The translations under genes were made by a program, and so were the position numbers. Positions 11,540-24,300 of a DNA stretch of 64,000 nucleotides are shown here, piece after piece. This stretch comes from Lytechinus pictus (Eukaryota > Echinodermata > Echinoidea > Temnopleuroida > Toxopneustidae). Under the pieces are notes generated by a model. It ran no database searches and was not told where the DNA came from. It worked only from the letters and a program-made list of their open reading frames with translations. Position 1 is the first letter of the stretch. Each line of letters opens with the position of its first letter. The DNA is taken from contig NC_087245.1 of the NCBI RefSeq assembly GCF_037042905.1, positions 24,924,501-24,988,500 on the forward strand, written 5' to 3'.

Positions 11540-11928
11540 CTTTAACTTTGTATCAGGTATAAATTCACATTGAAAAGTGCTGTAATAAGAGTTGATCTGG
11601 TAAGTATAAATAAGAATTGACACTATTGCCGTGAACCAGACTCTACTTCGATTTTGGCTTTTTTGGGGGAACTCGGCGTGCGGAGGTACCAACTTCCGGT
11701 GCTTCAACACGGTATAGGCCAATCAGCGTGATTGTTCCCATCCAGATAGGGGAGAGATCAGTGGTTGGCCCAGATGTTTGCACCCAATTCAGAATTCTAT
11801 AGGCACTGGTGTAAATTCAACCAACCCACCTATTGTTTAGAGGGTGTGGATCATTGTGTCATCCCCTACTTGAATAGCATGACGTCATTCAGTAGTGAAT
11901 ATTTACTCCTGTAGTTATTAGCCTTTTG
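11540..11928. other. Flank of THAP relic, nothing else recognised
   Basis: Contains the upstream side of the THAP relic (an open frame continues to 11722 without recognisable similarity) and short AT-rich DNA. Confidence 0.4.
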
Positions 11929-11936
11929 ACAAGGCC

Positions 11937-12471
11937 CCCGGGGGGCACTCGACCAAAAAAGTAGTGGGTATGTGCCGCAGGCGAGACAAAAAACGGGGGC
12001 CTTGGAGCGGGCTTATTGTAAAAAGGAGGGTCCTCGGAACGGGCTTCGGAACGACAAATGTTTGTGAAAACGGGGGTCCTTGGAACGGGTCGCTTGCGTG
12101 TGCACCCCTATGGAACGGGCATACGTGTATAGGCAGCTAGCCAGCGGCACGGGCGCCGGGTGCGCTCGCGCAGAGGCGATGGTCGGACAGCGCTCAGCGG
12201 CCGCTTTTCACCAAAATTGCAGCTCATTGTGGCGGATCAATGCGACCGGAACGGCGTAACGAAAAATATGCGAAGCTTAATTTGGAGCGGATTTCTTTCT
12301 TCTTTTCTCTCGATAAAAAGAAAATGCTATGCTTCGGAGCGGCTTTCTTAGTTCTTTTAAGATGAAAATGCTATGCCCTGGAACGGAAATTTGAGTGTAA
12401 AAATGGGGATCCCCTCCGCGGCACATACCCACTATGCATTATATACTGAGTGCCCCCCCCCCCCCCCCGGG
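11937..12471. mobile_element. Inverted-repeat DNA element with exact 8-bp target duplication
   Basis: The ends are CCCGGGGGGCACTC and GAGTGCCCC...CCGGG. The inverted repeats extend inward through GTAGTGGGTATGTGCCGC and GCGGCACATACCCACTA, with a G-tract of different length at each end. ACAAGGCC is duplicated exactly at 11929-11936 and 12472-12479. An 8-bp duplication fits hAT, P or Merlin superfamilies. The interior repeats short TGGAACGGGC-type words and has no transposase. Confidence 0.85.
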
Positions 12472-12479
12472 ACAAGGCC

Positions 12480-13338
12480 TCGTGACTTGGGCTATATACC
12501 TCGTCAAGTATAGTGGATGAGACGAAACTAGCGGTCCACGAAGGAAAATGGCACGACCTAGTCTAGTTCTAGACGATTTCCATATGGAAAACTAGCGGAC
12601 AGAAGGTCCTCGCTGCACGCGCGCACCCTTATAACACGCAGAATTCCCTTGCATTATACCCTTTTTTCACAAACAAATGTGTATCAAGGACAAGCGTTGA
12701 TTCAGATAGAATTTCCGCCCCCCTGAAATGAATGGTAACAACTTCTTCTATCAGATGATCATAATTTTTTTTACATTCAATTGAAGGGAAATATGGCACT
12801 TTATTACATTAAAATCACTAGAAACCATCAATAGTCAGGAATATGTATTGGGATAATGGGTTTGGGGGACATTTTTATAGTACCCGGGTGGATTATTTCC
12901 GTCGTCACATCGGTGGGTGGTGGTATCATGAATTTCCGCCCAGATTACAATAAAGGGCACATTGTAAGGCAAATACTCATGAAAGAACCATGGAGATTGG
13001 TTAATAAGGAAATAGGGCACTTTTATCATCAAATCAGAGGAGATTTTCTTTGTGATAGTGATGTCCGAAGAGCAAACCTACACTCGTGACGGGTCCATTA
13101 TGTATACGAGGGGTGCATCCTAGCTTACCACTGCATAGCTAAGTCTGAAAATTAAGTTTTGCTTATTTCTTTCATTGTATAATGATGTTTTAATGTTCAA
13201 AGAACGATAATTCATGAAAATTGACTCAAAATATTGCGAATCAACGCTGAAACATTATCTGTGTATACATTTTATCCCTCTGTAATACTATTTCCCCCAT
13301 AAAGCCGCAATGGAACATTCCGCACCACTAGTCATACG
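12480..13338. other. Non-coding, nothing recognised
   Basis: Mixed-composition DNA with one 77-codon open frame (12856-13089) that shows no recognisable domain and has no supporting splice or context evidence. Confidence 0.4.
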
Positions 13339-13504
13339 ATGATCGCGAGGTCTGCAAACGTCGTCTGCTATGTTTTTACATGTCCGGTACACTGCATACA
13401 AGTTTTCGATATGAATGAATTCTTTTCTCTGAGGCGACGTATCCTTCTATCTTTCTGCCGATTTTTTTTTCGGCGGAAAGGTTCTCGGATTTGCGCCCTC
13501 ACTC

Positions 13505-13600
13505 GGCTTGGTCGTACGCACGGGATGCGCGTTTCCGTTTTACACCCTGGCGAAGGCATTTTCCGGAAAAATAGCCACAAAGCGACTAGTGAAGAGTCTA
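13505..13600 (+). repeat. Left arm of a widely spaced inverted repeat
   Basis: About 75-80 bp, with GTTTCCGTTTTACACCCTGG, CGAAGGCATTTTCCG and CACAAAGCGACTAGTGAAG, recurs in reverse complement at 16356-16440 with very few differences. The two arms flank the microsatellite array. Both copies read FYTLAKAFS and KIATKRLVKSL in one frame, so they may be fragments of one older repeat or of a coding sequence. Confidence 0.7.
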
Positions 13601-13859
13601 CGTCTACGTTTGTTTACATATACTGGGCGCGCGATCCAAAAGTCCGCACCGAAGATATCCGCAGAACATATCCGCAGAACATACGTGCAAATTCAGCTGA
13701 GCAGACCAAAAGCTTCAGTCTCTGTATTTTGGTTGTTCCGCTGAACTATATACGTTGGCTTCATGATTTTTTTTACTTTATCGCACATGATCGTTTATAT
13801 GAATGAAAACGAATAATAGCTAAAATATTGAAAAATAAAACACATAATTACTTTTTTTC
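13601..13859. repeat. Dispersed repeat fragment
   Basis: 13704-13772 (AGACCAAAAGC.TCAGTCTCT, GGTTGTTC.GCTGAACTA, GGCTTCA) is matched by 28738-28802, inside ST8SIA intron 3. Otherwise AT-rich DNA without a gene. Confidence 0.6.
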
Positions 13860-14576
13860 ATATTATATCTATCCTTATATATATCATATCTGTCTATCCA
13901 CTATCTATGTTATAAATCAATCTATGGTACTACATGATATATCTATCTGTTAATTTGTCTATCGACTCTGTCTCTCTCATTCTCTATCTACCTATCTATC
14001 TGTCTATCTATCTATCCATCTAACATCTATCTCTCAAATTCTCTATCTATCCATCTGTCTCTCTTTTATTTCTCTCTATCCATCTGTTAATCTACTCATG
14101 TGCAATATCAACACTGCTTCGACTTCCTTCGGGAGTCTATTTCCTCAGCTCTACTTTTCCCTTTTTTGTGCTCGATTTGATTCAATTACTACTTTATTTA
14201 CTTGTTACCATTGTTAAATGTCTTGTATTGCATAATGAGTTTTTTTTCTGAAGGTTGCCTCCTATTCTCTTTCAAATTCCACCTCTTTCTTTCCCTTCTC
14301 TTTGTCTTATCCCAATTTCTTTTTCCTTTTCTCACCTCTTTCTTCTTAATCTTTCATTCCGCTTTTTTCTTCTTTGGTGACACTTTACTTTTGGCCTTTT
14401 GTATTTTTTTATGATACATTTCTTTTTTATCTGTATGAATTTGTATTGTATTTGATATTTATTTATAATGTTTACTTTATATTTTGTTATGATTCTATTT
14501 GTATGTAAACATTCACTTATTTCAGTCTTTGACTGCTTGTGATTGTATTTGATAGTTTTTATTGCAATAAAATCCA

Positions 14577-14613
<37 letters not shown>

Positions 14614-14815
14614 AAATTCGCTCTATCTATCCATCTGGCTGTCTTTTTCTCTCTCTCTGTTTCTCTCTATCCGTCTATCTATCTCTCGAATTCTCTCTAT
14701 CCATCTGTCTGTCTGTCTCTCAAATTCTCTCTCTCTATCTATCTATCCCTCTGTCTGTCCTTTTCTCTCTATCCGTCTATGTATCTATCTCTCAAATTAT
14801 ATATCTATCTATCTT

Positions 14816-14864
<49 letters not shown>

Positions 14865-15299
14865 GTAACTACAGTATCTATCTATTAATCTTCTCTTTCT
14901 CTCTCTCTCTCTATCTATCCATCTGTCTTTCTCTAGTTCTCTCTCTCTCTCTATCAATCTATCTATCTATCTTCTATCTATCTATATATCTATCTATATG
15001 TAACTGCAGTATCTATCGATCTGTTAATTTGTCGCTCTTCTCTGTCTCTCTCATTCTTTATCTATCTAACATCTATCTATCTCTCAAATTATCTATCTCT
15101 CTCTCCCCCTCTCTCTATCTATCTATCCATATTTCTGTCTTTCTCTCTCTATCTATCTTCTATCTATTTATTTATCTATCTCTCAAATTCTATCTCTATC
15201 TATCTATGTAACTACAGTATCTATCTATCTGTTAATCTTCTGTCTCTCTCATTCTTTATCTATCTAACATCTATCTATCTCTATCTATCTCTCTCCATC

Positions 15300-15330
<31 letters not shown>

Positions 15331-15750
15331 CTATCCATCTGTCTTGTTTTCTCTCTTTCTCTTTTTCCGTCCATATATATCCATCTATCTATAACATCCC
15401 TCCCTCTCTCAAGTTCTCTCCCCCATCTATCTATCTATCTATCTATCTATCTTCTATCTATATTTATCTATCTGTGTAACTACAGTATCTATCTATCTGT
15501 TAATTTGTATATCTTCTCTGTCTCTCTCATTCTTTATCTATCTATCTAACATGTACCTACCTCTCAAATTCTCTATCTGTCTCTCCCCCCTCTATCTATC
15601 TATCCATCTGTCTGTCTTTCTCTATTTCTCTCTATCTATCTTCTATCTATCAATTTATCTAGCTATCTATGTAACTACAGTTTCTATTTATCTGTTAATT
15701 TGTCTATCTTCTCTGTCTCTCTCATTCTTTATCTATCTATCTAACATCTA

Positions 15751-15798
<48 letters not shown>

Positions 15799-15908
15799 CA
15801 TCTGTCTGTCTTTTTTTCTCTCTCTCTATTTTTCTTTATCCGTCCATATATCTTATCTATCTATCTATATATCTATAACATCTCTCCATCTCTCAAGTTC
15901 TCTCCCCC

Positions 15909-15955
<47 letters not shown>

Positions 15956-16060
15956 CATCTCTCTGTCTTTCCCTCTCTCTCTCTACTTCTATCTATCTAT
16001 TTATCTATATATCTATCTATCTATCTATGTCTCTATCTATTTATCAGTCTTCTATATCTT
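13860..16060. repeat. Composite TATC/TCTA-TCTC microsatellite with higher-order repeat
   Basis: About 2.2 kb of CTAT, CTGT and CTCT simple repeats, interrupted at 14090-14580 by unique AT-rich DNA. That stretch ends in an AATAAAATCC plus (AT)n tail, like the 3' end of a retroelement. Within 14860-15760 a longer block recurs about five times (near 14865, 14999, 15207, 15476 and 15670). Each copy has GTAACTACAGTATCTATC, then CTGTTAAT, CTCTCATTCTTTATC and TAACAT. The long apparent open frames (Tyr/Leu/Ser-rich) are artefacts of the repeat. Confidence 0.9.
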
Positions 16061-16355
16061 TCGGCATCTAAGTGTATCAATCCATCAAACTTCAATTTTC
16101 TTTATATTATATGTATCTGTTTATTTTTATTTTGTTTGTCATTCTATTCATTTAGTTAATAATTTATATTTAGAAAAAAAAACTTTTTCATAACTATTCA
16201 TTAAAAAAACGTAACTGCAAAAGCATGTTCGGATTTCACTCATATGACTGCTCTCTGTACATGAAGTGCCGAGGAACTCTATGCTCTGATCAGTAACTGT
16301 GCAGATTGCATGCGGTGGTGTGGGACTCGCCTGTGTCGCACGCTGCAACCAGCGA

Positions 16356-16440
16356 CGTGTGTAGACTCTTCACTAGTCGCTTTGTGGCTATTTTTGCGGA
16401 AAATGCCTTCGCCAGGGTGTAAAACGGAAACGCGCGCACG
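16356..16440 (-). repeat. Right arm of the widely spaced inverted repeat
   Basis: Reverse-complement partner of 13505-13600. It lies 270-350 bp upstream of the ST8SIA start codon, so it may be in the promoter or 5' leader. Confidence 0.7.
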
Positions 16441-16712
16441 GCGCGGTACACATTGCCTCTGAGAATAGAATTGAAATCGTCGAGGACTATATAGACAAGA
16501 TGTAAAGTTGCAGGTGTGGCGATATGCATTATCAACGACCTACATGCATGAAACGATTTGATTCGCGGACACATGAATCAAGATTTGGAATCCATGGATA
16601 TTTTGCCACATTCTTGAGGGAATTTCTATTCCAACATGGAAGTACAGGAGAACTTAAAAATGCTCTGAAAAAAAATATTTCGTCCCTCAATGTTTAATCA
16701 TCTAAATCTACT

Positions 16713-16839
16713 ATGACCATGATCTTTGTTCGATGGATCGACGTTAAAGCGTTAACTTTTCTTGGGGTCACCGTATCTTTGATGATATATATTGTGATAT
16801 TGAACTATGGATCTTCCGTTTTATTCAATTATCATATCG
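16713..16839 (+). CDS. ST8SIA exon 1 (membrane anchor)
   Basis: Starts at the first ATG after an in-frame TAA at 16695. It encodes MTMIFVRWIDVK, then a hydrophobic signal-anchor (ALTFLGVTVSLMIYIVIL), then NYGSSVLFNYHI. It ends ATCG|GTAAGC in phase 1. The positively charged N-terminus followed by a single hydrophobic segment is the expected Golgi type II topology. Confidence 0.88.
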
Positions 16840-19800
16840 GTAAGCTGTATTCATGGTATGTCTAAATTATTTGTATGTGTGGAAATGTGTAGTTGCAACT
16901 TGTCTAAATAAAAAAATGTTCGGTAACGGAAAGGCAATAATATGAGCGACCGCCAACCGAGCAGAGAATTGGATTTCGTCACGGTCGGGGACATGGGAAT
17001 GCATTTTCAGTAGGATCTTTAAAAAATATATTTTTAGATAAATCTATACGCTCCTATTTTGCCTCAACGGTTATCATATCTTCAACGGTCAATCCATGGT
17101 CAATCGATCTTTTTTTTTCAAGCGTCGAGCAAATATCCCATAATGATGGTTTTACCGCGTCGGCCCCATATGTAAATGACAAGATGATTCGTTTAAGGTC
17201 AAGTCCGCCTCAACCAAATATGGCTACACAGAAAAATGATACGAACGTAATGTTGAAAATCGTGATATTTAAATGTTTTGCTTATTTTCACAAAATAGTT
17301 AAATGCCCAACACAGATAATATGCAAATGAATATGTGATGATAGCATACCATATGAATTGTATGTTTTGTTGTTTGATTGTAAATATTTACCTTAACCTT
17401 GAAAGGGCTGCATGGGCTATTTGAGATGTAATGAGGACTGGGGCATGATGCCCCCCCCCCCCCCCTTCTGATATCGGCCGCCGTTTGCGTGATTGCGTCG
17501 AAATTTGGCATGCACATTCTTTACAACATAAACTACAAGCCACTATTAAAAAAGTCCGAAAATACATATCATTTCATATATCATGAATAAAATATGCAAA
17601 TTTATCGTGAAAAATATAATTTGCATACTTAACATCCAGTTTCATTTCAATTTTTTTTGTCATCGTTGTTAAAATATTTAAAGATTTCCACAAAGAAAAA
17701 TTGCGAAAGCCAAATTTGTCCGTATGTATTTCATTGTTTTTTCATCTTTTGTTTGTCATTCAATTTTTTATGGAAATTTTTACAGAACGTTTAACAACTA
17801 AATCAAACCCTAAATCAATTAAGCAGACCAATTAGAATGAAAAATAATCACCCTTTTATGAATTTCATCTCCCATAGACTTTGTACACAAAGTATAAAAA
17901 TGAGCCATTTTCGGTAAGACATTCCGCCCTTTCACACGGTAAAAAATCGTAATTTGAATCACGATTCCAGTGAAAAATAAAGCTAATGACGAATATTTAG
18001 CACGTGTGAAATCAAACTAGTACATGAGTAAAATCACAAACGCTAATCACAGTCACGATTACAAAAGCAATCATATTAATTACAATGATGATTCAAGATT
18101 CACGTGTGAACTAGGCCCATTGTCTCCTAAAAAGTCACGTGGCGTCGCGACATAACTGTACATTACGAATTTGGTCTCAAAAGTTGCGCGAGACTTCAAA
18201 GAAAAAAAGCCTTAAAATGTTGCGCCTCTGTCTTTTCGCGTTATGGAAATATCGCGCGAAGCGTTGAGGGGCCCATTATGGCCCCTAATCCTTTAAGGGT
18301 TTGAGACATCTTAATTATATTTGTATGATCTTCTATACAATCAAATTCATGCAAATGATTTAGTATGTTTTATTACGTGAGGAATACAACACTAGATTTC
18401 ATGTGTTCCCCTCTATTTAACTATAAGCCCCCCCCCCAGCTCATTCATTGTATGCAAATTATTTCTACTTCGTACCATTATGATGAGTTATTGAGTTATT
18501 GATGATATATATGTTTTAATTGTGTATTTCATTATAATTATGTCGAAAATTGAGAAATTATATGAATAGATAAATATATATTCAAAAGAAATTAATAGTA
18601 ATGAAATGAAATAAATCTAATCTTATCTGCCATATATATACTTTTCATTTAATTCTTTTTTGCCATATTGATCAGACGCCATGCCTTACAAGAGGGCACC
18701 GATATTCGTTAAGTCGATTCTGAACAGCACAGTCGTTCAAGCGCTACGGTAAGTTGGAAGAAATTCAAATTGTAACGAAGATTATTTAATTTAAACATTG
18801 CTGTTATTCATGACGTACCACCAATAGGCCTGCATGTATTGGTGTTGGTGTTGGTGTTTTGTTTTTTATCTGGTAGCTAAGAAAGCATACTGCTTGCACG
18901 CTAGCAAACAGACGACCGAAGGCTTAAGTCCATTATCATTATTATTATCATAATTGTTATTATCGTTTTTGTTTTTGTCCTTATAATAATAAAAATGATG
19001 ATAATAATAAAATAATAATAATAAAAATAATAATTATGATGATGATGATAATAATAATAGTTATTATTATTATTATTATCATCATCATCATCATTTAGTC
19101 TTATTTATATAGGGTAGCCCCATCAGTGACATACACTTTTCTCCGAGAGAACCCTGTTACATGCAAAGATGCCAGCCGTTACGGAATATCAATCAGATGA
19201 GAAATTACAATGTGAATAACCAAACGGCTGAACCAAATATTTTTTTACGAGACAAAACATGTTAACAACAATTTTTCGCTCAGTCATTCAATCGGGAAGT
19301 AAACACTGAATTTACAATAGAAGACATCGCATTATATTCCGTAAGCATGGTAAGGGTTGGCAACTCTGTACATGTAAACACACAGATACAAAAAGCGGAG
19401 GACAACAAAAAATACAAAGGCAATAAAGTTCGCCGAGTTGTGTCTTAAATCTGGTGCTAAGGTCTACGAGCTTTCCAATATACTGAAATGAAATAAGAAT
19501 TGTAAGGTTGTTGCAGCCGCGGTGGTTAGAATATCATTCCAGAGAATTGAACAGTGTACTGATATCCTTTCCTTCCCCTTCTCTGTTTTACATTTTTGTA
19601 TGGTGATGCCATAACAGTAGTGTACGCAGGGGGGTTACAGGTATTCACCCAGCCCCCCTTCAATTTATTTTATATTCACCCCCCCCCCCCACCAAGAATT
19701 CAAAACCTCCACCCCCCTAAAATTTTGTTGAAGACCCTTTTTTTTTGCTTGTCAATTTTTTTTGGGGGTAGGAAACGCAAATATATCATTCAGCTTGAAC

Positions 19801-20191
19801 CCCCCCCCCCCTTCAAAAATACTGAGCACGCTACTGTTCCATAATAACTATACAATATGCAAATGTGTTTGATGCTTGAATAAAGATATGTATTATATAG
19901 AAATTTCTATCTCTCTTCCATTGAAAACCCCTACCCATCCTAACTTGTGAAACACTTCTTCAGTCGGGGTCGTATATAGTCCTATCTACTTGTAAGCTTA
20001 TTCGACTCATTCGAGCCATTCTTTCTCAAAACATTATGTCTTTTACGGCAAGTTACAATTGGACCACGCAGGACTACAATAATCAATTTGCAATGAGCAT
20101 TTTTTGGTAAGAAATGCCTGCTGAGAAGTAATATCTTAGTCTAAAATATCAATAGTTCTTCCTTAGGAAATAGGATTTTTTAGAGAGGCGG

Positions 20192-20224
<33 letters not shown>

Positions 20225-21327
20225 CATACATACATACATACATACATACACCCGTACCTACCCAGTTAAGCAAGATCATACCATTCATATTCATTCAAGT
20301 AATGTATCTCGCCATATATACTAATGACATCAGTTATAGATAAGGCATCCGATTTTCCTTATTTCACCCCTGCTGCTGCTCTTAATGAATCGGTTTATTT
20401 CCAATTCGTCCAAATGCCAATTCGTCCAATTGCCAACTCGTCTACTATCATTTGTTCTATCATCAGTCCGTATACTCACCACATGGTCTACTTTCATTTA
20501 GTCTATTGCCGTTTCGTCTAATAACCAGTTGACCCAATATCCATTTGGTCAATAAACCATTTGGTCTAATTAACCTTAAGTGTTTATTGTGCAAAATGAA
20601 TAAAAAGAAAATGGTTATTTGACCAACTGGTTATTAGACGAAATGGTAATAGACGAAATGGTGATTAGACGGAGTGATGATTGGACCAAATAGTTGTTAG
20701 ACGAAATGTTGATGGACGGAATGACATTAGACCAAATGAAGGTAGACCATGTGGTGAGTGGACGAGTTGGCAGTGGACGAATTGTCAATTTACCAATGAA
20801 TCCTAGCTTAATGTTGGAGGATTGTGTGATAAGATTGAAACCCCTGAATCTTTTTAAAAAAGTTACTAGTATGAAATGACAATTTTGCCACTGTGGAAAC
20901 CAAACTGGATAATGTTGACTTACCTAACCCTAACTATAAGATCGTAGCTAAAAATCGTCCAAAATTTAAACACAAATCAGGTGGCATTGAACTTTACACA
21001 TTTTTTAACGATTTTAGAGTCTAATATTGAGAATTGTCTGTGGCTTTTACTAAACAAAGCTACAGTGGTGTTAACAAGATAGTGAGCCCTACCAGAAAAT
21101 ACACTCCTTCATGCTGAGAGTTGAATGTATAGAAAACAACACTATATACAAAATGTTCGACAAGCCCAGAGAAATAAACTTTATTGAATGTGTTTTATCA
21201 CCTGACTTCACAATTAAACATCTAAACCATGTCAGAACTTGAACACTTGAAAAAAAAAAAAAAAAAAAAAAAAAAAAGGTCTTCAATAAAAAAAATTTAG
21301 GTTCTCGTACCATAAAATAATTTGACA

Positions 21328-21363
<36 letters not shown>

Positions 21364-24300
21364 CAGGCTCTTCAGGGGGGCATTAAAGGTCTTCAAGTTC
21401 GTCAGGGGGGCAAAAAAGGTATTTTAAGCTCGTCAGGGGGGGGCAGGTATATGTCTTTTGTATGGGTTGTGGCTCGTCAGGGGGGGCAGAGTGCCCCCTC
21501 TGCCCCCCCCCCCCCCCGTAGGTACGCTAGTGCGCACCACTGTTTATGTGGCTTCCAGCAATGCAGTTTATATCCCCCCAGAAGCTTCACATTATTCTAA
21601 TATTGATTTATTTGATGCTCTCGAAGCTAATATTATAGCCTACGATTTAGTAACCCTGCCAATATAGATCAGTAACATCCCAATTTGTTTATGTGGAGAC
21701 TTTAGTCCTGAAAATATTGATTCCTTTCTTATCTTTGATAGTTTGAATAGCATCAGTATTTAGACGCATTAATATACAGGGGTGGTATTCTGAAAACGTT
21801 CTTATCTTTGTTCTTATCTTTGTTCTTATCTCAATGAGATAAGAAGACGCTAAAATCATTGCAAATCGGTATTCTAAAAATCTTCTTATATTGATTCCTT
21901 TCTTATCTTTGATAGTTTGAATAGCATCAGTATTTAGACGCATTAATATACAGGGGTGGTATTCTGAAAACGTTCTTATCTTTGTTCTTATCTTTGTTCT
22001 TATCTCAATGAGATAAGAAGACGCTAAAATCATTGCAAATCGGTATTCTAAAAATCTTCTTATATTGATTCCTTTCTTATCTTTGATAGTTTGAATAGCA
22101 TCAGTATTTAGACGCATTAATATACAGGTCTCTAGAAACTGCATGCAAAAAAGGAACAAATATAGATTTGGCCATGGGTTAATCGAATTGTGTAAATACA
22201 CAAACCTATTTTTGGGCCTCTTTATCGCTAATGGCAGGTTGACGGGAGACCATGATGGAAAATATACTTGTAAAGATGCTAGTATTGTTGATTACTTTAT
22301 TATGTCCCCTGAGATCTTATGATAAATAAATTTGAAGTGCTCGATTTTGATCCGCGATTTTCTGACGCACACAATTTAGTTGAGGCTGCATTTAAACGTT
22401 TATACGCTGGGAACTTTAGTAGATGAGCCAAATCCAAAAGAGCATGAATTTAATAATATACCATCCAATATCAAATATAGCGACCTATTCTGGAACCCAA
22501 GCACAGATTAAAGCTCATTAATAATACAAATCTAGAACCAGCCAGTCAGCCACCCTTCTTGAGCAAAACTCTTAATTCCCTTTATGAAATATATATAGCT
22601 CTGGTGGATGAGACGGCCATTAAAGGTCAAGTCCACCTCGGAAATTTGTTGATTTTGATCAGTAGAGAAAAATCAGATAGGCATAATGCTAAAAATTTCA
22701 TCAAAATCGGATGTAAAATAAGAAAAATCATGACATTTTAAATTTTCGCTTATTTTTCCAAAAATATTCATGTGCACAATTTGTCACATGCAAATTAGAA
22801 ACTCGATGATGTCCCTCACTCACTGTTTTTTTTTTAGACAATATTGCAATTTTTACGGATTTGTCAATAAGGACCAACTTGACTGAACCATAAGATTTTA
22901 AACAACTTTACAAGTTTAGGGAGAAATAAAACTTTGTATTACAGGACAATGAGGAGAAAATTAGAATTAGTCATATTTCATATAATAAAATACAAAAGAA
23001 ACAGTAAGTGAGTGATGTCATCAGTTCCCTCATTTGCATATTCCGACCAGGATGAGCATATATTTTGTGAAATTAAGCGAAACTTGAAAATGTCATAACT
23101 TTTTTTATTTTAAATCCGATTTTGATGAAATTTTTAGTGTTATACTTTTCGGACTTTTCTCTTTTTATTCAAATAAACTTTTGGGGTTATTGACTTGTCC
23201 TTTAATGGAGCATTGGTTTCAATTAATAATCTTTTGTTAAACACAGCCAAAATTACTAAATGCTACCCATCAACTAATAATAAACCCAGAAAAGAGAAAA
23301 TAGTTTTTTTTTACCTTGGTATGACCACAGCTATTATAAAATGAGAAATAGACATAGAAATACAAAAAGATCATTAAAAAAAAACCAAAGACTGACTACA
23401 AAAGGCAAAATGATTCAATGGGGAAAAGGTAAAAAAAAATATTAAAAACAAAGATTCTTATTATAATGATCTCGCAAACTACGAAGTTTGAGACCTATAC
23501 TAAGCCTATAGGGATTTCTGAAAAATTCCCCAAGGCAATACTGACAATAAAAGTATAAAGATAGAGGCTAATTTTGCTGATCCACTCAACCACTTTAAGA
23601 ATTTAAATCAATCTTATGATATCTTCTACTCTCTTATATACAATCTCAAATTTTGATAATACCATCCATGATGTCTTTACTCTTCGTGAAGTGGAAAAGG
23701 CTATTAAAAATTGAAAAGGAACAAAGCTTGTGGTATAGATACTTCGGCGGTTAGTTATTCAACAAAGTAATCAATAATGGTAAATTTCCTTATGTTTGGG
23801 GTATTGGTGTTATAACTTTTATCTTAAAAAAAATAATGGTCCTGCTCAAAATCCTGGAAATTACTGAGGAATCTCGATTCTTAGCTGCATTGGCAAACGG
23901 TTCACTTTATTCTAAATGAGAGATTAACGAAACATATTGATTACTTTGGTATCTTAGGGGGGAGCCAAGTGGGATTCAGGCACAAATACTCAACCATTGA
24001 CCATTCTCTTTAAAATGCATTGTTGATATTTGTACAAGATTCCTAAATAAGAATTTTTTTGCGTTTTTATTGATTTTAAAAAGGCGTTTGATTCAGTAAG
24101 TAGAAACAAGTTGTGGTATAAATTGATTCTTTCTATTGTCTCTAATCTATACAAAAAAGCAAAATCCTGTATTAAACATCCAAGTAGTTTTATTTCAGAA
24201 ATATTCCCCTCAGTTAGGCGTTAGACAGGGTTATAATTTGTCGCCTCTCCTCTTCTCTCTTTATCAAAATTATCTTGAAACAGAGCTTAGTAGACAGAAT

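Noticed and set aside
13339-13806. 155-codon plus-strand frame
   Set aside because: Covers dispersed repeat fragments also found inverted at 16356 and at 28738. No domain or splice support.
14539-16159. Long Tyr/Ser/Leu-rich open frames (up to ~220 codons)
   Set aside because: They are translations of CTAT/CTCT simple repeats, open in several frames because the repeat lacks stops. There is no protein-like composition.
21689-22201. 170-codon minus-strand frame with three repeated 58-residue blocks
   Set aside because: It is the antisense of a tandem repeat inside a decayed LINE. The repeat length is a multiple of three, which keeps the frame open by chance.
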